Below are positions 28,307 to 37,796 of a DNA stretch of 64,000 nt, one piece after another; positions within the stretch are counted from its first letter, which is position 1, and each line of letters begins with the position of its first letter. The stretch comes from Campylobacter lari subsp. concheus (GTDB taxonomy: Bacteria > Campylobacterota > Campylobacteria > Campylobacterales > Campylobacteraceae), in the NCBI RefSeq assembly GCF_008245025.1, contig NZ_CP043426.1, forward strand, positions 62,001 to 126,000, given 5' to 3'. A model generated the notes under the pieces. It saw only the letters and a list, made by a program, of their open reading frames with translations, had not been told where the DNA came from and searched no databases. A program made the translations under genes and the position numbers.

Positions 28307-28582
28307 ATGAATATGCCTTTTAGTGATGAGGAATTAGTTGAGCCTGTAAAAGCAAGCCTAGCTAAAACAATGCATATTTTAGAAAATGATGGCGGTGGGC
28401 TTGATTTTTTAGGTGTAAAAAATGGTGTAGTTTATGTAAAGCTAACGGGAGCTTGTCATGGTTGTCCTTCAAGTGGAACGACTTTAAAATATGGTTTAGA
28501 AAAACAGCTTAAGATTGATATACATCCAGATATTACTATAGTGAATTTAGCAGGCGGAGAAAGCGAATTTGCAAAATTATAA
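28307..28582 (+). CDS. NifU C-terminal domain (NFU) iron-sulphur scaffold/carrier protein
   Basis: 91 residues made only of the NFU domain. The cluster-binding CxxC is in LTGACHGCPSSGTTLK (about residues 47-62). Such proteins carry or assemble 4Fe-4S clusters for transfer to target enzymes. An AAGGA site at 28297-28301 precedes the ATG. It overlaps the next gene by 14 bases and heads a plus-strand run leading to murE. Confidence 0.9.
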   Translation: MNMPFSDEELVEPVKASLAKTMHILENDGGGLDFLGVKNGVVYVKLTGACHGCPSSGTTLKYGLEKQLKIDIHPDITIVNLAGGESEFAKL

Positions 28583-29108
28583 AAAAATAGCCATAGAATA
28601 TTTTTATAAAAAAGATTTTAAAAGCGCTAAAATGTATTTTTCGCTTGCTTATGAAAAGCGTAAAAATAAAAGACTTTTAACTTTTATTAATATTTGTGAT
28701 TTGGCATTAAAAAGCCCTGAAGAAGCCTTTGTGTTTTTTGAATTTTTCTTACAAAATTATAAAAATACCAAAGTAGATAAAGATCTTGAAAAACTTATTA
28801 ATCTTAGCCAAAGTGTGCAGTTTGAAGAAGCTAATGAGGATTTTGAGGGTTTGAGCTATCAAGATTTTTTATTAAGTGAAGCAAAAGTTGGGTTTAAACA
28901 AGCTTTAGAAAATGTTATAATATCTAATAAACTTATTATTAATGATAAAGAAGATTTTGTGGATTTTTTAGAAAAACTTTTAGAGCATGGTTATAAAGAT
29001 ATGCTTGTAGCTTATATGGAAGATGTTTCAGTGCATTTTTATTCTAATTATAGATTTATCAAGCTTAGTGAGAAAATCAAGGAATTAAATTATGATAGTA
29101 AAGATTGA
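28569..29108 (+). CDS. Conserved hypothetical protein, tetratricopeptide-like helical
   Basis: 179 residues from a TTG at 28569. The protein is rich in aromatic and charged residues, and its N-terminus ([21 protein letters not shown]) reads like a TPR-type helical hairpin. No catalytic motif, signal or membrane segment is seen, so it is probably cytoplasmic. It overlaps the NFU gene upstream by 14 bases and murE downstream by 17. An equivalent sits at the same place in C. jejuni (recalled as Cj1640). Function is not known. Confidence 0.75.
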   Translation: MQNYKKIAIEYFYKKDFKSAKMYFSLAYEKRKNKRLLTFINICDLALKSPEEAFVFFEFFLQNYKNTKVDKDLEKLINLSQSVQFEEANEDFEGLSYQDFLLSEAKVGFKQALENVIISNKLIINDKEDFVDFLEKLLEHGYKDMLVAYMEDVSVHFYSNYRFIKLSEKIKELNYDSKD

Positions 29109-30375
29109 AAATACTTTCATTTGTGATAATTCTAATGAATGTGAAAAAGGATGTTTTTTCTTAAAAACTACTCAAAATGAAAAATTTCTTCATCAAGCTT
29201 TGGAAAAACAAGCAAAGGTTATTAGTGTTAGTGAATGTAAAAAGCTTTTAAATATAGATGAAAATATAAAAATCATAGGTATTACAGGTACAAATGGCAA
29301 GACAACTACTGCCGGAGCCATTTATTCTATCTTGCTTGATTTGGGTTATAAATGTGCTTTAATGGGAACTAGAGGTAGTTTTATAAATGATAAAAATATC
29401 ACTCCAAAAGGCTTAACCACTGCTCCTATTTTACAAACTTTAGAACTTTTATCTTTAGCAAGTAAAGAAAAATGTGACTTTTTGATTATGGAAGTAAGCT
29501 CACATGCTTTGGTGCAAAATCGTATTGAAGGACTTGAATTTAAAGCTAAAATTTTTACTAATATTACACAAGATCATTTAGATTTTCATCAAAATTTTCA
29601 AAATTATCAAGCAGCAAAAGAAAGTTTTTTTACCGATGAATGTATGAAATTTATTAATAAAGATGCAAAAGCTATAAGTTTTAATGTTAAAGGTGCTTTT
29701 ACTTATGGAGTGGAAAATCCAAGTTATTATCATATCAAAGCTTATGCTTTAAAAAATGGTATTGAAGCTGTGGTAAATTTTGGCAAAGAAACTTTTATGA
29801 TTGATTCTTCTTTGGTAGGACTTTTTAATCTTTATAATCTTTTAGCTGCAAGTGCTTGTGTGAATGAACTTGTTAAACCAAATTTAAAAGAACTTGAACA
29901 GGCCATTAGTAATTTTGGTGGTATTGAGGGTAGAATGCAAGTAGTTGCAAAAGATGTGATTGTAGATTTTGCTCATACGCCAGATGGTATAGAAAAAGTT
30001 TTAGATGCTTTAAAATATCGTGATTTGATTGTGGTTTTTGGAGCAGGAGGAGATAGAGATAAAACTAAGCGTCCATTAATGGCTAAAATTGCTAAACACT
30101 ATGCTAAAAAACTCATCATCACAAGTGATAATCCACGCTCAGAAGAGCCTATGGATATTATTAATGATATTTTAAGTGGCATAGAAAAAGATGAGAATGT
30201 TTTTATAGAATGTGATAGAAAAGAAGCGATAAAAAAGGCATTAGAGCTTAAAATGAAAAACGATTTTGTAGTGATTTTGGGTAAGGGTGATGAAACTTAT
30301 CAAGAGATTAAGGGTGTAAAATATCCTTTTAATGATAAAGAAGTAGTATTAGAGATATTAAAAGAAGGAAAATAA
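29092..30375 (+). CDS. murE: UDP-MurNAc-tripeptide synthetase MurE
   Basis: 427 residues, shorter than the usual 480-500 as in other campylobacters, because the N-terminal domain is reduced. It adds meso-diaminopimelate to UDP-MurNAc-L-Ala-D-Glu. The ATP site is [19 protein letters not shown]. The substrate-selecting DNPR motif occurs in [13 protein letters not shown], supporting diaminopimelate rather than lysine. It overlaps the upstream gene by 17 bases and abuts the YbaB gene. Confidence 0.95.
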   Translation: MIVKIENTFICDNSNECEKGCFFLKTTQNEKFLHQALEKQAKVISVSECKKLLNIDENIKIIGITGTNGKTTTAGAIYSILLDLGYKCALMGTRGSFINDKNITPKGLTTAPILQTLELLSLASKEKCDFLIMEVSSHALVQNRIEGLEFKAKIFTNITQDHLDFHQNFQNYQAAKESFFTDECMKFINKDAKAISFNVKGAFTYGVENPSYYHIKAYALKNGIEAVVNFGKETFMIDSSLVGLFNLYNLLAASACVNELVKPNLKELEQAISNFGGIEGRMQVVAKDVIVDFAHTPDGIEKVLDALKYRDLIVVFGAGGDRDKTKRPLMAKIAKHYAKKLIITSDNPRSEEPMDIINDILSGIEKDENVFIECDRKEAIKKALELKMKNDFVVILGKGDETYQEIKGVKYPFNDKEVVLEILKEGK

Positions 30376-30681
30376 ATGTTTGAAAATATGGATTTTTCTA
30401 AAATGGGCGAGCTTTTGACTAAGGCTCAAGAAAAAGCAAATGAATTAGAACAAGAAGCTTTAAAAAAAGAATTTAGTGCAAAGAGTGGCGGTGGTTTAGT
30501 CAAAGTTAGTGCTAATGGAAAAGGTGAAATCATCGATATAAATATTGATGATTCTTTGTTAGAAGATAAAGAGTCTATGCAAATTTTATTAATAGCAGCA
30601 ATTAATGATGTGATGAAAATGGTAGAACAAAATAAAAAATCAATGGCTAGTAATTTATTTAGCGGAATGGGAATGCTATGA
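30376..30681 (+). CDS. YbaB/EbfC family nucleoid-associated protein
   Basis: 101 residues. The family forms small DNA-binding dimers. GGGLVKVSANGKGEIIDINID is the typical core strand region, and the N-terminal helix (MGELLTKAQEKANELEQEAL) is charged. The ATG follows the murE stop directly, and its stop overlaps the next gene by four bases. In many bacteria this gene lies with dnaX-recR; here it is in a cell-wall/isoprenoid operon. Confidence 0.9.
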   Translation: MFENMDFSKMGELLTKAQEKANELEQEALKKEFSAKSGGGLVKVSANGKGEIIDINIDDSLLEDKESMQILLIAAINDVMKMVEQNKKSMASNLFSGMGML

Positions 30682-31757
30682 GAATTTTACTTTGTATTTT
30701 GGGTATAACTTGTGTACTTTTTGCTGTGCCAAGACCGAGTTTTAATGATTTTTTGGGTTGTTATGAAAAGAACAAAGCTAGTATGTTAATTTATGAGGGT
30801 TTACCCGCTTTTGCTTTAAATGAAAATACCCTAGCAGTAGTTAAAACTAAAAATGCAAAATTAAACAGCTATACCAAATATGATCCTTTTTTAAATTTAT
30901 ATTTAGTAAAAACTGATTTTAGTTTAATCCCTGCACCTATGGGAAACGAAGAAGAATTAACACGTAATAGCTGGGTGGGAATTTTAGATAATAACCAAAG
31001 TTATATAGGACATTTAAAGTATTTTGGACAAAGTTTAACAGAGCGTGATCAGCTTGATTTTACTTCTAAAATTGGAGAGCTTAACTCACCATGTTGTAAA
31101 ATGCTTGGTATAAGCTTAGAAGATGGTAAACTTATAGGTAATCGTTATTTAAAACACTTTGCAAAATATCCTGATGTTTATTGGGGTGATATAGGTGTGG
31201 ATTTTGATATGCGTGATGGCAAAATTTATGTTAAAAATGTACGTAAAAATGGACAATTTTTGCTTAATGATGAGCTTGTGAGTGTAGATGGACAAGTTTA
31301 TGATGATATAAGAAAATTAAATGAGAAAATTTTATTTGCTGATCGTGGTGCAACTTTGTATTTTAATATGCTAAGAGATAATAAAGATGTAAATATTTCT
31401 ACGACTGTTTTTGATAAAGATTTGGGTATTTTTGCTAAACCTAAAAAAGTAGTTCAAGCCAAGCCAACTTCTTTTTATAGCAATTTAGGATTGCGCGTAG
31501 ATATGAAAATGAATGTTACAGAGGTAACTCCAAATTCTAAAGCACAAATGGCTGGATTTTTAAAAGGGGATAAGATTTTAAGAATTAATAATCAAAAAAT
31601 CAACAATTTCAATGAGCTTCAAACCATATTAACTCAAGCTAATACTTTTGATGTTTTAATCTCAAGACAAGCAAGCAATATCCCTTCAGCAAAAAATAAT
31701 GATTTTGAACATTTTAATAAAGGATATTTTGACTTCTTTATAAGGCTAAATAAGTGA
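30678..31757 (+). CDS. Periplasmic PDZ-domain protein
   Basis: 359 residues. The N-terminus MRILLCILGITCVLFAV is a signal peptide or anchor. A C-terminal PDZ domain (about residues 260-340) is visible, with SNLGLRVDMKMNVTEVTPNS and then GFLKGDKILRINNQKINNFN. The middle has no recognisable protease motif, so it is not a DegP-type enzyme. PDZ domains bind C-termini of envelope proteins. It overlaps the YbaB gene and ispA by four bases each. The function is not established; I recall the C. jejuni equivalent as Cj1643. Confidence 0.8.
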   Translation: MRILLCILGITCVLFAVPRPSFNDFLGCYEKNKASMLIYEGLPAFALNENTLAVVKTKNAKLNSYTKYDPFLNLYLVKTDFSLIPAPMGNEEELTRNSWVGILDNNQSYIGHLKYFGQSLTERDQLDFTSKIGELNSPCCKMLGISLEDGKLIGNRYLKHFAKYPDVYWGDIGVDFDMRDGKIYVKNVRKNGQFLLNDELVSVDGQVYDDIRKLNEKILFADRGATLYFNMLRDNKDVNISTTVFDKDLGIFAKPKKVVQAKPTSFYSNLGLRVDMKMNVTEVTPNSKAQMAGFLKGDKILRINNQKINNFNELQTILTQANTFDVLISRQASNIPSAKNNDFEHFNKGYFDFFIRLNK

Positions 31758-32602
31758 TTTTAGAAAAATTCAAACAGCATTTAGAGCAAAATTTTCCTAA
31801 AACTCAAAGTTTTCATCCATTTTTCAATGAAGCTTTAAAATGGATGTTAGAAGCTGGTGGGAAGCATTTTAGAGCCCAACTGCTTTTAGGGATAGTGAAT
31901 GCTAAAAATCCTGCTTTGTTTGAAAAGGCTTTAAATGCGGCTTTGGCTTTGGAATTTATCCACACCTACTCCTTGATACATGATGATTTACCTGCTATGG
32001 ATAATGCTTCTTTGCGCAGAGGAAAACAAACCTTACATAAAAAATATGATGAAACTACCGCTATTTTAGTGGGCGATGCTTTAAATACTCAAGCTTTTTT
32101 ATTACTTTCTAGGCTTAAATTAGAAGAAAATATTAGATTAAAACTCATAGAAACTTTAGCTTTTAATGCAGGGCTTGGTGGTATGATCATCGGTCAGGCG
32201 ATTGATTGTTATTTTGAAGATACGCCTTTAAATTTAGAACAAGTTGAGTTTTTGCATATTCATAAAACTGCAAGATTAATCGCAGCAAGCTTAAAAATGG
32301 GTTGTGAAATTTGTGAGTTAGATGAAAAAGAATGCGAGCAAATTTATGAAATAGGGCTTTTGATAGGATTGGTTTTTCAAATCAAAGATGATATTATCGA
32401 TGCAACTTTAGATACGAAAGAAGCAGGAAAGCCAACTCATAATGACTTGCACAAAAATTCTTTTGTAAAACTTTTGGGTTTAGAAGGTGCTAAAAAGGCA
32501 AAAGATGATAAAATTGCATTATGTGAAGAAAAAATGAAAAATTTAGATTCTAAGCTTGCTAATGAGCTTCAAATTTTGATTGATAAATATTTAAAAGGTT
32601 AA
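31754..32602 (+). CDS. ispA: Polyprenyl (geranyl/farnesyl) diphosphate synthase
   Basis: 282 residues. It condenses isopentenyl diphosphate units for undecaprenyl and quinone side chains. The first aspartate-rich motif is HDDLPAMDNASLRRG and the second is FQIKDDIIDAT; GGKHFRAQLLLG supplies substrate-binding lysine and arginine. The start is a GTG at 31754 overlapping the upstream stop by four bases. The DDxxxxD spacing of the first motif is that of bacterial FPP synthases. Confidence 0.92.
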   Translation: MILEKFKQHLEQNFPKTQSFHPFFNEALKWMLEAGGKHFRAQLLLGIVNAKNPALFEKALNAALALEFIHTYSLIHDDLPAMDNASLRRGKQTLHKKYDETTAILVGDALNTQAFLLLSRLKLEENIRLKLIETLAFNAGLGGMIIGQAIDCYFEDTPLNLEQVEFLHIHKTARLIAASLKMGCEICELDEKECEQIYEIGLLIGLVFQIKDDIIDATLDTKEAGKPTHNDLHKNSFVKLLGLEGAKKAKDDKIALCEEKMKNLDSKLANELQILIDKYLKG

Positions 32603-32605
32603 ACA

Positions 32606-34510
32606 ATGCTACAAAAACAAGCTAACACTATAAGATTTTTATGTGCTGATATGATACAAAAGGCAAAATCAGGCCATCCAGGTGCACCTATGGGTTTAGC
32701 AGATATTATGAGTGTTTTAAGTACTCATTTAGTACATAATCCAAAAGATCCCACATGGTTAAACCGCGATAGATTAGTTTTTTCAGGCGGTCATGCTAGC
32801 GCTTTGCTTTATAGTTTTTTGCATTTGAGTGGTTATGATGTAAGTTTAGAGGATTTAAAAAATTTCCGCCAATTACACTCTAAAACTCCAGGCCATCCTG
32901 AAATTTTTACCCCAGGTGTTGAAATCGCTACAGGACCTTTAGGGCAAGGTATTGCAAATGCGGTTGGTTTTGCTATGGCAGCTAAAAAAGCAAGTTTACT
33001 CTTGGGTGAGGATATTATCAATCACAAAGTATACTGTTTGTGTGGTGATGGGGATTTGCAAGAAGGAATTTCTTATGAAGCTTGTTCTTTGGCAGGACTT
33101 CACAAACTTGATAATTTAATCATCATTTATGATAGTAATAATATATCAATCGAAGGTGATGTGGCTATTGCCTTTAATGAAAATGTAAAAGAGCGTTTTA
33201 GAGCACAAAATTTTGAAGTACTTGAGATAGATGGACATGATTTTGAGCAAATTGATTTAGCATTAAAAACTGCTAAAGAAAGTAAAAAGCCTTGCTTGAT
33301 TATCGCTCATACTACCATAGCTAAAGGGGCTTTAGAACTTGAAGGAAGCCATCATTCTCACGGAGCACCTTTGGGTGAAGAGCTTATTAAAAAAGCAAAA
33401 GAAGTTTTAGGTTTTGATCCGCAAAAAACTTTTGAAATTCCAGAGGAAGTTAAAATTCGCTTTAGTGCTGCAATAGAGCTTGGAGATTTAGCACAAGCTA
33501 AGTGGAATCAAAAAGTGCAAAATTTAAATGCAGAAAAAAAAGCTTTATTAAAAGAGCTTTTAGAGCCTGATTTTTCAAAAATACAATTCCCTGATTTTAA
33601 AGGACAAGATTTAGCTACTAGAGATAGCAATGGTGTGATTTTAAATGCTATTGCTAAAGCTTTACCGGGATTTTTAGGTGGTAGTGCAGATTTAGGTCCA
33701 TCAAATAAAACCGAACTCAAAGATATGGGGGATTTTCCAAATGGAAAAAATATTCACTATGGTATAAGAGAGCATGCAATGGCTGCTATATCAAATGCTT
33801 TTGCTAGATATGGTTTATTTTTACCTTATTGTGCTACATTTTTTATATTTAGTGAGTATTTAAAACCTGCTGCAAGAATAGCAGCTTTGATGAAGGCTAA
33901 ACATTTTTTCATTTTTACTCATGATAGTATAGGTGTAGGTGAAGATGGCCCAACACACCAACCTATAGAGCAACTTAGCACTTTTAGAGCTATGCCAAAT
34001 TCATTAACATTTAGAGTAGCTGATGGGGTTGAAAATGTAAAAGCATGGCAGATCGCACTTAAAACTAACATGCCAAGTGTTTTTGTTTTATCACGTCAAA
34101 AATTAAGCCCTTTAAGCGAGCCTGTTTTTGGAGATGTTGAAAATGGGGCTTATTTATTAGAAGAAAATGTAAATGCGCAATTTACGCTTTTAGCAAGTGG
34201 TAGTGAAGTATCGCTGTGTTTAAAAGTAGCTAAGGTTTTAAAAGAAAAAGGTGTAATTGCCAACGTGGTTTCTATGCCTTGTTATGAATTATTTATTGCT
34301 CAAGAAAAATCTTATAAAGAAAGAATTTTACAAGGTAAAGTTATAGGTGTGGAAGCTGCAAATTCAAATGAACTTTATAGAATTTGCGATGAGCTTTATG
34401 GCATAGAAAGTTTTGGTGAGAGTGGTAAGGATAAAGATGTATTTGAGTATTTTGGATTTAGCGAGGAAAAATTAAGCTCGTATATTTTAAGTTTATGTAA
34501 TGAAAAATAA
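32606..34510 (+). CDS. tkt: Transketolase
   Basis: 634 residues. This thiamine-diphosphate enzyme of the non-oxidative pentose phosphate pathway is needed for pentose and aromatic precursors in a glycolysis-poor organism. Signature pieces are KSGHPGAPMGLADIM, GPLGQGIANAVGFA, the cofactor motif CGDGDLQEGISYEA...IYDSNN and the C-terminal half FTHDSIGVGEDGPTHQPIEQ. It starts three bases after ispA, and its end overlaps iamB by 11 bases. Confidence 0.96.
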   Translation: MLQKQANTIRFLCADMIQKAKSGHPGAPMGLADIMSVLSTHLVHNPKDPTWLNRDRLVFSGGHASALLYSFLHLSGYDVSLEDLKNFRQLHSKTPGHPEIFTPGVEIATGPLGQGIANAVGFAMAAKKASLLLGEDIINHKVYCLCGDGDLQEGISYEACSLAGLHKLDNLIIIYDSNNISIEGDVAIAFNENVKERFRAQNFEVLEIDGHDFEQIDLALKTAKESKKPCLIIAHTTIAKGALELEGSHHSHGAPLGEELIKKAKEVLGFDPQKTFEIPEEVKIRFSAAIELGDLAQAKWNQKVQNLNAEKKALLKELLEPDFSKIQFPDFKGQDLATRDSNGVILNAIAKALPGFLGGSADLGPSNKTELKDMGDFPNGKNIHYGIREHAMAAISNAFARYGLFLPYCATFFIFSEYLKPAARIAALMKAKHFFIFTHDSIGVGEDGPTHQPIEQLSTFRAMPNSLTFRVADGVENVKAWQIALKTNMPSVFVLSRQKLSPLSEPVFGDVENGAYLLEENVNAQFTLLASGSEVSLCLKVAKVLKEKGVIANVVSMPCYELFIAQEKSYKERILQGKVIGVEAANSNELYRICDELYGIESFGESGKDKDVFEYFGFSEEKLSSYILSLCNEK

Positions 34511-35612
34511 AATAATCAAAGATGTTAAAAATCAAGAATGTATTTTTAGCATCTTTGGTATATGGGATAAAACTAGTGTAGGAAAATTGGAAAAATTAGA
34601 TTTTCCTGCTCAAAAAAATATTATTTTTGATTTTACTAATTTAGATTTTATAGACACTGCTGGGATTAGGTATTTTCTAGCTTTAGAAAATGAATTTAAG
34701 CAAAAAGGTTTTGAGTTTAGTAGAGTAAATCTTAAAAGCGAGCATGCTAAGCTTTTTGAACTTTGTCAAAAACACTACAAAAGTTTTCATAATACTCATG
34801 AAAATAAAAAAACAATCAAAGATTTTTTTGAAAATTTAGGAAAAAAGATTGTTGAATCTTTTACACTCTTGGTGCAGTTTTTAAATTTTATAGGGCTTAT
34901 TATTTACACTTGTTTTAAAACACTTTTAAACCCTAAAAAACTTCGCTTTAGAGCATTTTTATATCATGTAGAAAATAGTGCTATCAATGCTTTGCCTATT
35001 ATTATGCTAACTTCATTGCTTGTAGGTGTAGTACTTGCTTATCAAGCTGCGTATCAACTTGCACAATTTGGAGCTAATATTTATATTGTTGATTTAATGG
35101 GAATTTCTGCTACTAGAGAGCTTGCGCCATTAATTAGTGCTATTGTTATAGCTGGTAGGAGTGCAAGTTCTTATACAGCTCAAATTGGGGTGATGAAACT
35201 TACTGATGAAATTGATGCGATGAAAACTATGGGCTTTAAAGAAAGTGAGTTTATCATTTTGCCTAGGGTTTTAGCCTTAGCACTTGCTATGCCTTTAGTG
35301 GTAATAGTAGCTGATATTTTAAGTATTATAGGTGGAATTGTAGTTGCTTGGTTTAGTTTAGAAATTAGTGCGAGTGAGTTTATGAGTCGTTTTAAAGAAG
35401 CGGTGGAGTTAAGACATATCATCATAGGACTTATAAAAGCACCTATTTTTGGATTTTTGATTGCTTCTATTGCTTGTTTTAGAGGATTTTTTGTGCAAAA
35501 AACTACTGAAAGTATAGGTGTTTATACGACAAAAAGTGTGGTAAATGCTATTTTTTGGGTGATAGCTTTTGATGCGATTTTTTCTGTATTTTTAACAAAG
35601 GCTGGATTTTGA
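34500..35612 (+). CDS. iamB: MlaE-type ABC transporter permease with N-terminal STAS domain
   Basis: 370 residues. Residues about 1-100 form a STAS-like domain (IFDFTNLDFIDTAGIRYFLAL) and about 130-365 the MlaE permease with five or six helices. Diagnostic stretches are MLTSLLVGVVLAYQAAYQL, ELAPLISAIVIAGRSASSYTAQIG and TDEIDAMKTMGF. It is the inner-membrane channel of a lipid-transport ABC system. STAS-MlaE fusions replace a separate MlaB. It overlaps tkt upstream and the ATPase downstream. C. jejuni names this pair iamB/iamA (invasion-associated marker). Confidence 0.92.
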   Translation: MKNKIIKDVKNQECIFSIFGIWDKTSVGKLEKLDFPAQKNIIFDFTNLDFIDTAGIRYFLALENEFKQKGFEFSRVNLKSEHAKLFELCQKHYKSFHNTHENKKTIKDFFENLGKKIVESFTLLVQFLNFIGLIIYTCFKTLLNPKKLRFRAFLYHVENSAINALPIIMLTSLLVGVVLAYQAAYQLAQFGANIYIVDLMGISATRELAPLISAIVIAGRSASSYTAQIGVMKLTDEIDAMKTMGFKESEFIILPRVLALALAMPLVVIVADILSIIGGIVVAWFSLEISASEFMSRFKEAVELRHIIIGLIKAPIFGFLIASIACFRGFFVQKTTESIGVYTTKSVVNAIFWVIAFDAIFSVFLTKAGF

Positions 35613-36331
35613 TTATAAAAGCTAAAAATATCAGCACTTATTTTGGAAGCAAATGTATACATGAAGATATTAGCTTTGAAGTACAAGATAATGAAATTTT
35701 TGGCATTTTAGGTGGTAGCGGTAGTGGTAAATCTGTGCTTTTAAGACAAATGTTAATGCTTGAGCATTTTGATAAGGGAGAGTATGAAATTTTAGGTAAG
35801 AGATTAAAAAATATAAGTGATGAAGATGCTTTATTTTTACAAAAACAATGGGGTGTTGTTTTTCAATATGGAGCATTATTTAGCTTTTTTAATATACTTG
35901 AAAACATTAGTATACCTTTAGTTGAATATACAAAACTTAGCAAAAATGATATCAAAGAAATAGCCATGATGAAGCTTAAGATGGTGGGGCTTGATGAGAG
36001 TGCGGCTAAGCTTTATCCAAGTGAATTAAGCGGGGGTATGAAAAAAAGAGTGGCTATAGCTAGAGCTTTGGCGCTTGATTCTAAATTGCTTTTTTTAGAT
36101 GAGCCAACTTCAGGACTTGATCCTTATAGTTCGAGAGAATTTGATGAGTTGCTTTTGAGTTTAAAACAAAGCTTTAAATTATGTGTGGTTTTAATTACTC
36201 ACGATAAAGAAAGCATGAAAAAAGTATTAAATCGCTTTTTGATTATAGAAAATAAAAAAGTTGGTTTTTTGGGAAATGTTGAGACTTTACAAGAGCAAAA
36301 TCCAAGACTTTATGAGAGGTTTATGCAATAA
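35609..36331 (+). CDS. iamA: ABC transporter ATP-binding protein (MlaF type)
   Basis: 240 residues. The Walker A motif is LGGSGSGKSVLLRQ, the signature ELSGGMKKRVAIARAL and Walker B LLFLDEPTSGLDP, with the switch histidine in LITHDKES. It powers the IamB permease for phospholipid movement between the membranes. The start is a TTG overlapping the iamB stop, and its stop overlaps the following ATG by one base. All these overlaps indicate one tightly coupled operon. Confidence 0.94.
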   Translation: MIIKAKNISTYFGSKCIHEDISFEVQDNEIFGILGGSGSGKSVLLRQMLMLEHFDKGEYEILGKRLKNISDEDALFLQKQWGVVFQYGALFSFFNILENISIPLVEYTKLSKNDIKEIAMMKLKMVGLDESAAKLYPSELSGGMKKRVAIARALALDSKLLFLDEPTSGLDPYSSREFDELLLSLKQSFKLCVVLITHDKESMKKVLNRFLIIENKKVGFLGNVETLQEQNPRLYERFMQ

Positions 36332-37158
36332 TGGAAAATAGAGCAAATTATATTTTGATTGGAATTTTTGTTAGTGTATTATTTTTTATTAGCTTGTTTT
36401 TTATAGTGTGGTATGGGAATTTAAAAGATGAAAAATCTTTTAAATATTATGAGATTTATATGGAAGAATCAGTTGCAGGGCTTAGTGTCAAAGCTCCGGT
36501 TAAATTTTTAGGAGTAGATGTTGGAAGTGTTGAAAATATTAGCATAGATAGTTCAAGTAATCAACTAAGAGTGAAAATCTTAGTTAAGCTTGATTCTGAT
36601 TTAGCGGTTAAAACAGATACTTATGCAAGCTTACAAATTCAAGGTATAACAGGTTTTAAGTTCATTCAGCTTGCTGGGGGTAGTGAGGAAGCTAGTGTTT
36701 TAAAAGCAGATGGTGATGTGTATCCTATTATAAAATCAAAGGAAAGTTTTTTTGCAAGCATTGATAAACAAACATCAAATTTATTGGAATTAATTACCAG
36801 CTCAAAAATAAAATTAGAAAGTCTTTTAAGTGATAAAAATTTAAAAAACATAGAGCGTATTTTGCAAAATACATCTGAGTTTTCCGTGTATTTAAATACT
36901 AAGGTGCCATTATTTTTAGAAAATTTAGATAAAACAAGTTCTAAACTTGGTAAAAGTTCAGATGATTTTTCAAATTTTTTAAATAATGCTAATGGCCAAC
37001 TTAATGAGCTTAATAAAAGCAGAATGCTTTTAAATGAAAATTTAGATATTTTAAGAGTTTTGTTTTTAGATTTTACACAATTATTAAAAAATTTAAAGCA
37101 AAATCCTTCAGATGTGATTTATAAAGATAAAGCTATTCAATATGCTCCAGGAGAATAA
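36331..37158 (+). CDS. MlaD/MCE-domain lipid-binding protein
   Basis: 275 residues. One N-terminal membrane helix (about 7-28, ILIGIFVSVLFFISLFFIVW) anchors it with the rest in the periplasm. The MCE domain (about 40-120) contains SVAGLSVKAPVKFLGVDVGS, and a long helical C-terminus follows. MCE proteins form hexamers that hold lipids for the MlaFE transporter. It overlaps the ATPase gene by one base. Confidence 0.92.
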   Translation: MENRANYILIGIFVSVLFFISLFFIVWYGNLKDEKSFKYYEIYMEESVAGLSVKAPVKFLGVDVGSVENISIDSSSNQLRVKILVKLDSDLAVKTDTYASLQIQGITGFKFIQLAGGSEEASVLKADGDVYPIIKSKESFFASIDKQTSNLLELITSSKIKLESLLSDKNLKNIERILQNTSEFSVYLNTKVPLFLENLDKTSSKLGKSSDDFSNFLNNANGQLNELNKSRMLLNENLDILRVLFLDFTQLLKNLKQNPSDVIYKDKAIQYAPGE

Positions 37159-37159
37159 A

Positions 37160-37753
37160 ATGAAATTTTTATATATTAGTTTAATAGCTATTTTTTTTAG
37201 TGCTTGTTCTTTGATTAGTCCAAATCAAACTTTACCTGCAAATAAATATTTTAGCATTAATTTAGAAAAGCTAGAGCAAAGTCAAAATAAAGTAAAAAAT
37301 TCTACCATCATGGTTTCTTTACCTAAGGGCTTAGCTTATACTAATGAAATTTTTTACAAAAAAGATCATGTTGTTAATGCTTATGCTTATCATTTTTGGA
37401 AAGAAAATCCTACCTTGATGATTAAAACTTTTTTGGAATTTCATTTGCAAGATTTAGGGGTATTTAAAGCAGTTTTAAACCAAGATAGTCTAGCTGGTGC
37501 AGATTATGTTTTAGAAAGTAAAGTAGATATTTTAGAGCAAGATTTTAGTGATGAGGTGCATTCTAAAATAAAATTAGGCATTAATTTAAATTTGGTGCAA
37601 ATAAACACTAAAAAACTTATAGCAAGTAAGTATTTTTACTATGAAAGAGAATTAGATGATAATAACCCCCAAATTTTAATCCAAAATTATGATGAGGTTT
37701 TTTTGCTTTTTGCTAAAGATTTTAGAGTTTGGATAGATCAAAATTTGGAATAA
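37160..37753 (+). CDS. Lipoprotein, ABC-type transport auxiliary component
   Basis: 197 residues from the ATG at 37160, which has AGGAG at 37149-37153. The N-terminus MKFLYISLIAIFFSACS contains a lipobox (FSAC) predicting lipidation. The rest fits the auxiliary lipoproteins (ABC_trans_aux / PqiC-like) found at the end of Mla/Mce operons, which link the system to the outer membrane. It starts one base after the MCE gene. Assignment rests on position and overall pattern. Confidence 0.83.
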   Translation: MKFLYISLIAIFFSACSLISPNQTLPANKYFSINLEKLEQSQNKVKNSTIMVSLPKGLAYTNEIFYKKDHVVNAYAYHFWKENPTLMIKTFLEFHLQDLGVFKAVLNQDSLAGADYVLESKVDILEQDFSDEVHSKIKLGINLNLVQINTKKLIASKYFYYERELDDNNPQILIQNYDEVFLLFAKDFRVWIDQNLE

Positions 37754-37761
37754 AAAATGCT

Positions 37762-37788
37762 TTCCTTAGTTATAGCAATAACAAGGAA
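37762..37788 (+). promoter_or_regulatory. Hairpin covering the Shine-Dalgarno of the next gene
   Basis: TTCCTT, a bulged A and GTTAT (37762-37773) pair with ATAAC and AAGGAA (37778-37788) around an AGCA loop. AAGGAAGG at 37783-37790 is the ribosome binding site of the gene starting at 37797, so the stem would block it when folded. Confidence 0.6.
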
Positions 37789-37796
37789 GGTGTATT